Source: Diospyros lotus (Eukaryota > Streptophyta > Magnoliopsida > Ericales > Ebenaceae). From it: DNA of 64,000 nucleotides. The stretch is taken from the NCBI RefSeq assembly GCF_014633365.1, contig NC_068346.1, positions 20,047,030 to 20,111,029 on the forward strand, read 5' to 3'. A program made the position numbers and the translations under genes. Positions 56,274 through 64,000 of the stretch are shown one piece after another (position 1 is the stretch's first letter; every line of letters begins with the position of its first letter). The notes below the pieces were generated by a model. It was not told where the DNA came from. It made no database searches and saw only the letters and a list, made by a program, of their open reading frames with translations.

Positions 56274-57370
56274 ATGGTGAATACACGAAGACTCCGGGAC
56301 GTAGCCCACGATGGAAACGGGAGAAGAGAAGAAAATAATCCCGGAGATCAGGGTGATCGCAGGAATCACTCAGGAGGAAATAGAAGATATGTCGGAGAAT
56401 CGAGTTCCAGTGAGGACCGATTTGAGCGAATGGAGTTATTTTTAGAAAACATGCTGACATACGTGAGTCGAGAGGAGCCTACTCAGCACACGACCACAGC
56501 ATTGGAGCGGTACCGACACTTGAGACACCCTGTGTTCAAAGGAAGGATTGGTGATGATCCTAGCTCAGCTAAGTATTGGCTTGAGCAAACAGAGAAACTA
56601 CTTCAACACCTCCAGTGCAGTGAAGAGGAGAAAGTGAGGTACGCAACCTACACATTGGAGGAAGAAGTAGGTCGGTGGTGGCAGTCTACAGAGCGTTCAA
56701 TGATAAGGTCTCAACAAGAATGCGAGGAAGAAGATGAAGATTCGTTAGTGTATACTTGGGCGGGATTCAAAGAAGAGTTTAACGCCAAATACTTTCCCAA
56801 GAGCTGGAAAGAAGAAAGAATCTGGGAGTTTATGAGGCTTAAGCAGACTGATGATATGTCTGTAAATCAATACAACAATCGATTCACTCAGCTGATTAAA
56901 TACGTGCCTATGTACGAAACCGACGAAAGTCAGAAAGCACAGAAGTTTGTTTAAGGATTGCAAGTAAATCTTCAACAAGTGTTAAGCGGATGGGACATTG
57001 ACACTTATAAGGAAGCGTTACACCGAGCTCTGACCATTGAGAGAAACCAAACATGGGTGAAAATAATCAAGACTGAAGAAAAGAGCAAGGGCAGTAAGCC
57101 GGGAAATGAAACAGCTCAATCTAAGGATGACGAGAAGTGCTCTTGGTGTAAGAAGAAACACTTTAGGAAAAGATGCGTCATGAAATGCTATGCCTGCGGC
57201 GAGGAAGGCCACATTGGAAGAAACTACCCGAAGATCAAAGGAACGCCCCAAGTCAGGTATCAGGGAAAAGTGGTGTGCTACAATTGCGGGCAACCGGGGC
57301 ATATTTCACGAGAGTGCCCAAAGAGACAAAACATGGAGCCGCCAAGTGGAGGAGCACCGAATGTTCGTCC
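56274..57370 (+). pseudogene. gag: gag of element G with one in-frame stop
   Basis: The ATG at 56274 (MVNTRRLRDVAHDGN) is the natural start for this gag type and follows the acceptor-like 'cacttcag'. The capsid-like part runs through FKGRIGDDPSSAKYWLEQTE, WAGFKEEFNAKYFPKSW and MRLKQTDDMSVNQYNNRFTQ to a TAA at 56952-56954, then continues in the same frame ([15 protein letters not shown]). Two CCHC knuckles follow: [15 protein letters not shown] (about 57186-57230), where the last Cys is Tyr, and [15 protein letters not shown] (57276-57320), which is intact. Gag assembles the particle and binds element RNA. The stop fits a CAA-to-TAA change. Sequence upstream of 56274 in frame lacks ATG. Confidence 0.9.
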
Positions 57371-59060
57371 TGGCCGGGTGTACAATCTGACTTGTGAGGA
57401 CGCTGAAGCCGATCCTATAGTTATTGAAGGTACACTGTTCTTTTTGAATACTCCAGTTCATGCTTTAATAGATCCGGGTGCTACGCATTCGTTTGTTTCG
57501 CATGCATCAGTAGAAAGTTTAAAGCTAGAACCTAGGGAGTTGGGTTATCAAATGCTAATAGCTACGCCTATGGGTTCAACCCTAGAGACAGTAATGGGAT
57601 GCCAGGGTTGTAATCTGGATTTGGGAGGGGAAAGTTTCAAGATAAACTTAGTCGTGTTAGATATTAAAGATTTTGATGTAATCATAGGAATGGATTTCCT
57701 ATCAACACATGAGTCTAAGGTGGATTGCAAGAATAAAATAGTGAGTTTACGCAAACCCAGTGGGCAATGGATTTCGTTCCAAGTCCAGAATAGTAAGAGT
57801 AAAAGAAAGCGTGGAATGATTTTGCAAGCAATGCAAACAGCCAAACCTAAGTCAAGTAAGAAGAGTCTCGAGTTGGAGTTAGTGAGGGTTGTGAATGAGT
57901 ACCCTGAGGTTTTTCCTGAAGATTTACCAGGATTACCACCCCCTAAAGAGATTGAATTCTCAATAGATCTTGTACCAGGTACGCAACCTATATCCATACC
58001 TCCGTATAAGATGGCCCCAGCTGAGATGAGGGAATTAAAGGAGCAATTGCAGGGCTTGGTAGACAAAGGATTTATCAGACCTAGTGTGTCACCTTGGGGA
58101 GCTCCGATTCTGTTCGTAAAGAAGAAAGATGGTACTTTACGGATGTGTACCAACTATCAGCAGTTGAATAAGGTAACTATAAAGAACAAGTACCCGTTGC
58201 CTAGGATTGAAGAATTGTTTGATCAACTTTTAGGAGCTAGGGTATTTTCTAAGATAGATCTTCGGTCAGGGTACTATCAGATGAAGATCAAACCGGAAGA
58301 TGTACCCAAGACTGCTTTCCGATCGCGGTATGGTCACTACGAGTATTTAGTGATGCCGTTTGGATTAACTAACGCACCTGCTGCATTTATGGACTTGATG
58401 AACCGAACTTTTAGACCCTTCTTGGACAAGTTCATAATAGTGTTCATACATGATATTCTGATATATTATTCCAGTGAGAGAGAACACGAGAATCATTTGA
58501 GGATAGTTATGCAGACCTTAAAGCACCACCAGTTGTACGCCCAGTTTTCAAAATGTGAATTTTGGCTTACTCAGGTAGCTTTTCTTGGACACATAATTTC
58601 TGCAGAGGGTATAGCCGTCGATCCAGCAAAAATAGAAGCGATTCAAAAGTGGCAAGCACCTAAGAATGTCGGGGAAATTCGAAGCTTTCTTGGATTAGCC
58701 GGATACTACAGAAGGTTTGTAGAAGGATTCTCAAAGATATCCACTCCATTTACCCAATTGATACAAAAGGAAGTCAAGTTCGAATGGGACGAAAAGTGTG
58801 AGAAAAGTTTTCAAGAACTTAAGGCACGACTAACTACGACACCGATTTTAGCAATGCCAACAGAGTCAAGAAAATATGTGGTGTATAGAGATGCTTCGGG
58901 AATAGGTTTGGGATGTGTTTTAATGCAAGACGAGAAAGTGATCGCTTACGGATCTCAATAATTGAAGAGGCACGAGCAAAACTATCCAACTCACGATTTG
59001 GAGTTAGCAGCCATAATTTATGCTTTAAAGTTGTGGAGACATTATCTTTACGGAGCGTAG
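57371..59060 (+). pseudogene. pol: Protease, reverse transcriptase and RNase H of element G, inactivated
   Basis: Same frame as gag. Protease: [13 protein letters not shown] (about 57465-57503), with DPG at the active site, and [65 protein letters not shown], then [14 protein letters not shown] (about 58431-58472), where the first Asp of the catalytic pair is His (codon 58449-58451). RNase [21 protein letters not shown], a TAA at 58959-58961, [20 protein letters not shown], a TAG at 59058-59060, then TDHKSLKYIF. The enzymes convert element RNA to DNA in the particle. The lost Asp alone should abolish polymerisation. Confidence 0.92.
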
Positions 59061-60620
59061 TTTGAAATTTTTACGGACCACAAGAGTTTGAAGTACATTT
59101 TTTCTCAAAAGGACCTGAATATGCAACAACGAAGATCGATGGAATACTTAAAAGATTATGATTGTACCATTTCCTATCATCCAGGGAAGGCAAATGTAGT
59201 TGCAGACGCTCTTAGCAGAAGAAGCTCTAAAATAGTGGCTAGCATGATGGTTAAGGAGTGGGAAATGATTGAGGATTTTAGCCACCTGACAGTAAGTGTA
59301 AAACCTAAGCCAATCAAGGGATATTTGGAAAATTTGACAATCCAACCTGATGTGGTGAATCAAATCAGGTCAGCTCTTCAGACAGACAACAGAAGAAGTC
59401 AATGGATAGACAAGAACGATCAAGTTAAGGCACCTGAATTTAATTACCACGATGGTATACTTCGATTTCAAGGAAGAACTTACGTGCCAAAAGATCAAGA
59501 CTTGAGGCAAAATATCTTAAGGGAAGCTCATCGAGCTAGGTATACTGTACATCCAGGATCCACAAAGATGTACAAGGACCTTAGAGAAATTTATTGGTGG
59601 CCTGGAATGAAAAAAGATGTGGCATGGTATGTGGCACAATGCAATACCTGTCAACGTATCAAAATTGAGCATCAACGTCTGGGAGGAATGTTGCAACCTC
59701 TAGACATTCCCGAGTGGAAATGGGACCACATCACTATTGACTTTGTGACTAATCTGCCTCGAAGTCCCAAAGAAAACAATGTTATTTGGGTAATAGTGGA
59801 TTGATTGACCAAGTCGGCACATTTCTTGCCTATTAAGATAGGGCAACCAACGCATGCTTTAGCTCAGCTATATATTAAGGAAATTGTATGACTACACGAA
59901 ATCCCTGCAAGCATAGTATCAGATCGAGACCCATGATTTACGTCAAGATTTTGGGAAAGTTTCCACAAGTGTAGGGGAACACAGTTAAAGTTCAGCACAG
60001 CTATCACCTCAAACTGATGGACAATCCGAGCGAACAATTCAGACGCTCGAAGATATGTTAAGGGCATGCATTTTGGATTTCTCAAGAAGTTGGGAGAAAC
60101 ATCTACCACTGGTGGAATTCGCCTACAACAACGGGCACCACAGTAGTATTGGAATGGCCCCTTACGAGGCACTATATGGGCAAAAATGCAGAACACCACT
60201 CTACTGGGTAGAAACTGGAGAAGTAGGATTAATTGGACCCGAGATTGTTCAAACTACGACTAAGAAGATCAAGAAAATTCAGGAAAAATGAGGACAAGTC
60301 AAAGTCGCCAGAAATCGTACGCTGATCAACGAATGCGAAATTTGGAATTTTTGGTCGGTGACAAGGTATATTTGAAGGTCTCTCCATTCAAATCAGTGAT
60401 TCAAGGAAAAAGGAAAGGGAAATTAAGCCCAAGATATATAGGACCCTATGAAATTTTGGAGAAAATTGGGTGAGTGGCTTACAGAATAGCTCCACCTGTG
60501 GCATTATCAAATATCCATAACGTGTTTCACATGTCGCAACTACAGAAACATGAGCCGGATCCTACGCAAGTACTTCGAAATGAGACTATCGAGATACAAA
60601 ATGATCTAACATACCCTGAA
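59061..60620 (+). pseudogene. pol: Integrase of element G, inactivated
   Basis: The HHCC zinc domain is readable (HRARYTVHPGSTKMYKDL ... CNTCQRIK, about 59527-59664). The catalytic core follows: WKWDHITIDFVTNLPRS (first Asp), SDRDP then a stop, FTSRFW (second Asp), and GQSER near 60015 (Glu region). Stops TGA at 59802, 59889, 59934 and 60471 all fit CGA-to-TGA change. Two one-base losses near 60000 and one in an A-run near 60287 shift the frame. The C-terminal part (SRQKSYADQRMRNLEFLVGD, SPRYIGPYEILEKIG) is normal for this lineage. Integrase would join cDNA to the host genome. It cannot be made here. Confidence 0.9.
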
Positions 60621-60782
60621 GAGCCAGTGCTAATCTTAGATCAAAGAGATCAAGTCTTAAGAAATAAGGTTATCTCATTGGTAAAGGTATTGTGGAGCAA
60701 TCATGACGAGGAAGAAGCTACGTGGGAACGCGAAGAAGAGATGAAAATTTCTTATCGGCATTTATTTAGTGTTGTAAGTTAG
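60621..60782 (+). pseudogene. Chromodomain-like C-terminus of element G integrase
   Basis: After MSQLQKHEPDPTQVL come LILDQRDQVLRNKVISLVKV, LWSNHDEEEATWEREEEM and YRHLFSVVS, ending at TAA 60780-60782. In chromoviruses this tail is held to guide insertion to heterochromatin. The aromatic and acidic positions of the 'LW.NH..EEATWE' core are present. It lies in the integrase frame after a TGA at 60471. Confidence 0.8.
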
Positions 60783-60808
60783 TAATTTCGATGACGAAAT
60801 TTCTTTTT

Positions 60809-60820
60809 AGAGGGGGAGGA
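60809..60820 (+). promoter_or_regulatory. Polypurine tract of element G
   Basis: 'agagggggagga' directly precedes the 3' LTR start at 60821. Confidence 0.9.
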
Positions 60821-63359
60821 TGTAATACCCAATGTTTAATATTAAAGTATTTTTAGGAATTACAGGGTCAAATTTGGTATTTAATTATAGTTCTGGGCTT
60901 TTGTGTAATACTCAAAACATAAACGAAAGGTGAGGCACTATGTCAAGCAAGCCAATAAAGGTCAAATTTTCCAAATAAGCGATATTCAACAAAATCAAGG
61001 GATTTTCGAAGGTTTGAAGTCAAAAACATGCAAATAGAGGCATTCGGGCAAAAGTGCAGATTTTGTAAAGTATCCGAGGGACGTTGAAATGATGAATTTT
61101 TCAGAAATTTCTTGAGGAAATAAAAAATATGGAACTTATGGGCAGTAGTGAAAGTATTAGATAGTCTAGGGGTATCCAGGATTGGGAGAAAATGCAATTA
61201 GAAAATTCATGGGGGCAAAATTGTAAATTTCCAAAATACCTTGGTGTGAACGCGACCGCCGCACATGGCCGCCGGCAGCCGCCTCTGGACATTAGGAAGC
61301 CCGCCTAGAGGTGCTAGGATGGTCTTCAGGTGATGATGAAGCTTCTGGGGGTGGCTATTGGCCGAGCATAGCGGCCACATGACCGAAATTAATGGAGGAT
61401 AGGACCAAGATTTTAACCAGATTTTTTTAGCGATTTAGCTCGTGAAATAAGGCTAGTTGATGGGATTAAAGGCTAGATTTGGGCTTAAGGGATAAGGATG
61501 AGCAAGATATGGAGGGGAATCGGGTCAAAAAATGAGTATAAAATGGGGTTCTTGGCCGAGGGTTTCAAAAACAAAAATGACCAACATTTCTCGTATTTTT
61601 TGCTTGAATCGAGCTTAAGGGATAAGGGGATTTTGATCCTTGGGTTGTGAGGATAATTTCTGGGAAATTTGGAGGCTTTTGGTATAGGATAAGTGGGGTT
61701 TTAAAGGGTTAGCCAGAAAATCGGGCTTCGCCAGACCGCGGCCTACAACCGCCTTTTAAGGCATTTTCCAACAACTGTTTCCACCATGCAAGGGTGCCAT
61801 CGAGGTCGCCTCTCCAAGAGCTTCAAGGCCCTGCAATTAGATCGAGCATCGGTCACCGTTGCCGGAGAAGAAGGCTGGAGAAGACGACCAAAAAAACCAG
61901 ACGCGCATGTGCACGCGCGGACCCCAGCCGCACCCATGCGCCAGTGCGTGAGGGCGCGTGAGATCCATATTTTTATTGATTTTAATTTTATAATTTTTAT
62001 AAAATTATTTTGGGATGGTTTATGTAAAAATATTTGAGAAAAATGGATGTTTGGTACTTAATATAATTTTTCGAGAAAGAAAAATGTTTGAAAAATATGA
62101 GAAATAGGAAAAATTAAGAAAAAATAGAAATATTGATTTCTTTGGTCTTAATGGTGAATAGGAGACAATTGGTGTGTTGAAAAGAAGGATTGCACGTTTT
62201 TCGAGATGCGACACTTTTTCCGAGGAAAAATCTGAACTTTTTCGAATTAAGGTGAGTGGTTTGATTCTAGCTTTATCTTGTCTTAAATGTGTTTTGGAGT
62301 GTGTGGAGTGGGTTCTGGTGAGCGGTTTTATCCTCCCGAGCTTAGGATACACATGACTAGACTAGTTCTAGTGAGCAGTTATACCCTCCTGAACGTGGGT
62401 TGTTTACAAAGGCGTTTCACTTATGTACATTGTGGCATCATTTGCATATTGAACATGTGATATATTGCATCAATTGTTTTTATTTTTAAAATGAGTCGAT
62501 GCATGGCATTTATTTTCGTATCATTGGGGTGTCAGTTTTTGTGTCGTTATTGGGTCCGTGTGGGATGGGATGAGGTCTTCATGAGAATGGGACAAGGTTA
62601 ATCCTTGTGAACGGGTGACACGGTAGGGCACCCGAGGGATTAAGTATGTCGCGGCAAGGTCAACCTCAACGGTGTGTGGAATGGATTTTCCACGGGAGGT
62701 TGAGTATGTTAGGGAGATTTCTCAAGTTAGACATGTTGCATGTTGTCATTGTCTATATATGCCATGCTTGTATGTTGTCCATGCATTGTATAAATTGTTT
62801 CATGCCATCACTTAGATGTTTTTATCATCTAACCTGGGTTATGCCCCTGGAAAATTCAACGTTCCAGCCAGGGACAACTGCAAGGTCGAGGACATGGTCG
62901 GTGGGGCCAGCAGTGTTTAGTGGATAATCGTTGTACCATTTTGGCAGTATTAGTATTTATTTTGGTATATGTATAAACAGTTGTATGACATCGCTGTATC
63001 ATTTGATAGTTTGTATTACATATTTCGGTATGAGAATACTTTGTATGAAACTCGTGGTAGGCCACGACATTTTGATGTATTTGTTCTGCTGTGTTATATC
63101 ATATCTCGTTTAGTCTTAAGTCTATTGATCTTGATAGTTAAACGAGTAAGACTGGGGTTCTCGGGATTTTTACCTGCATGTGAAGATTGCTCTTGGTATC
63201 ACCGCGGGCGTCGGCCATTGTATGTGTCGGGTGTTTCATCTGCATGTGAAGATTATTCTCATGGCGCCGCATGTGACATTCTTAAAAAAAAAAAAAAAAA
63301 AACATAGATCCCCGGGAATTTCCTTATAGTGACGCGTCCGTGTAAGGCGGGGTGTTACA
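60821..63359 (+). mobile_element. 3' LTR of element G
   Basis: TGTAATACCC (60821) to GGGTGTTACA (63359), 2539 bp, matching the 5' LTR along its length. Differences include an extra 'gagaagaaggctg'-like duplication near 61866 and scattered substitutions. Confidence 0.93.
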
Positions 63360-63498
63360 ATATGCTTGTCATGGCCAGGGTAGGCATGATGTTAGTAGCT
63401 TTTGGAAGGACTCCGGGGGGAGTCGGGTGTGAGGTATGCATGATAAGATGTATATGGTGATCGTGTTGTTATGGAGATCCCGAAGGGGATGTGCCTAG

Positions 63499-64000
63499 GG
63501 TAATGCCACACTTTTTCAAGCATTAAATAACTTAGGAATTTTGGGAATATTTTTTTTTTCATAAAATCACTTCTCGACAATCCCGTTCTACCTCCTCAGC
63601 ATACCAAAATAAGAATCAATAAAGTCAGGCAGGTAATCATCATAAATGCGAAAGCAATAATCGAAACCTAATATGGTACATAATTGAATTCACGTAATCA
63701 TGTCATAAGAATCTGTACCATCATGTCATCAAATACTTAAATACATGGAGACTTATCATCAAGAGATAACAACTAAGCACCTTAGATACAATTTGACAAT
63801 TCATCGAAAATACATTAAATCGTAACAATTATACATGTTCTTCAATATAATACTTCAATATAATATACTCTTCTAAACATGACTAAAAACATATCCTGAA
63901 TCGTCACGAAGATGCATATACCGGAATAACTCGTCGAACCCATCGGTCACGTCATCACGTGTCGTCATATCTCAATTATCCCCTTGCCATAGCTGCAAAT
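63499..64000 (-). mobile_element. Family-I LTR, - strand, running off the right edge
   Basis: Reverse complement of the 3' part of the LTR at 43757-46182: 'aataacttaggaatttt' and 'catcggtcacgtcatcacgtg' correspond to about 46135 and 45735. Its LTR 3' end is at about 63499 ('gtaatgcc', first base changed). It interrupts the leader of F. Confidence 0.8.

Larger units (their letters stand above)
52925..63359 (+). mobile_element. Full-length Ty3/gypsy chromovirus element G (Tekay/Del type), TSD ATATG
   Basis: 10,435 bp with two LTRs, PBS, an extra acidic frame, gag-pol in one frame, chromodomain-like tail and polypurine tract, flanked by ATATG at 52920-52924 and 63360-63364. Domain order PR-RT-RNaseH-INT identifies Ty3/gypsy; the tail with 'EEATWEREEEM' and the 'gaaatttctttttagaggg' polypurine region are typical of the Tekay/Del chromovirus lineage. 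Seven in-frame stops in gag-pol and three one-base losses inactivate it. The LTRs differ at four of about the first 165 positions, so the insertion is not very recent. Confidence 0.93.
52275..63498 (+). mobile_element. Internal leader of non-autonomous element F, split by element G
   Basis: The visible pieces are 52275-52924 and 63360-63498. They align with the internal part of element E in reverse complement ('tgtggggacacgaagc', 'ggaNggggttagtgga', 'ggggatgtgcctaggg'), in the same order across the G insertion. No gag, pol or other long frame is present. The right piece is cut at 63498 by a family-I LTR. E and F thus define one gag-less family. Confidence 0.7.

Noticed and set aside
57548..58153. 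A 201-codon minus-strand frame
   Set aside because: It is the shadow of the G protease/RT coding region, which has clear domain motifs on the + strand.

Overview
This window is repeat-dominated nuclear DNA from a flowering plant, probably one with a large genome. The evidence is Ty3/gypsy and Ty1/copia LTR retrotransposons of plant lineages, primer-binding sites matching plant initiator-Met tRNA, a CACTA-like transposon with the plant subterminal 'GCGGTTTT...AACCGCC' pattern, and a copy of the plant cytokinin-activation enzyme LOG. No intact host gene, rRNA or tRNA gene was found. Nearly every long reading frame is a decayed retrotransposon protein.

Layout. 1-1266: an unrecognised 5'-open reading frame, then an intronless, frameshifted LOG copy. 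1531-4628: the 3' end of a gypsy-type element (polypurine tract plus 3' LTR with a six-fold enhancer-like repeat). 4690-19515: LTRs nested in one another. An LTR of family B on + holds a solo LTR of family I. An LTR of family H on - holds element E. A second B LTR on - holds a family-G solo LTR. 19516-26089: LTR K, split by Tat-like element C1, which is itself split by a copia-type solo LTR. 26693-30740: a family-D fragment, then Tat-like element C2 (gag remnant, 48-bp minisatellite, 3' LTR). 30741-35707: LTR fragments, a small copia LTR with its PBS, copia gag debris and the CACTA-like element. 35708-43550: copia element J (gag-PR-INT-RT), broken by three TSD-flanked insertions and cut by LTR M. 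43551-52919: LTRs M, I, H and D, then the LTR, PBS and leader of non-autonomous element F. 52925-63359: element G, the only full-length element: two ~2.5-kb LTRs, PBS, an acidic extra reading frame, gag-PR-RT-RH-INT with a chromodomain-like tail, PPT, and a perfect 5-bp TSD. It sits inside F. 63499-64000: another family-I LTR on -.

How the pieces relate. Perfect 5-bp target-site duplications were read for nine insertions (CCTTT, ATAAA, CTCGT, CCCAC, AGATA, CTATC, ACTGT, ATTAT, AATGA) and for G (ATATG). Two more have 4/5 matches (K, C1). They fix the order of insertion. Solo LTRs far outnumber complete elements, so recombination between LTRs has been active. Coding regions are inactivated mostly by transition-type stops, and several catalytic residues are lost.

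The most interesting signals are structural rather than coding. A two-hairpin motif with compensating stem changes recurs in LTRs of several families. Intron-like leaders occur in the Tat-like LTRs. Palindromic 'U5-U5' LTR ends occur in two unrelated elements. The Tat-like U3 carries an array of hairpins, and a near-perfect 89-bp snapback lies inside a copia-type solo LTR. LTR family letters (B to M) are my own labels. No database search was possible.
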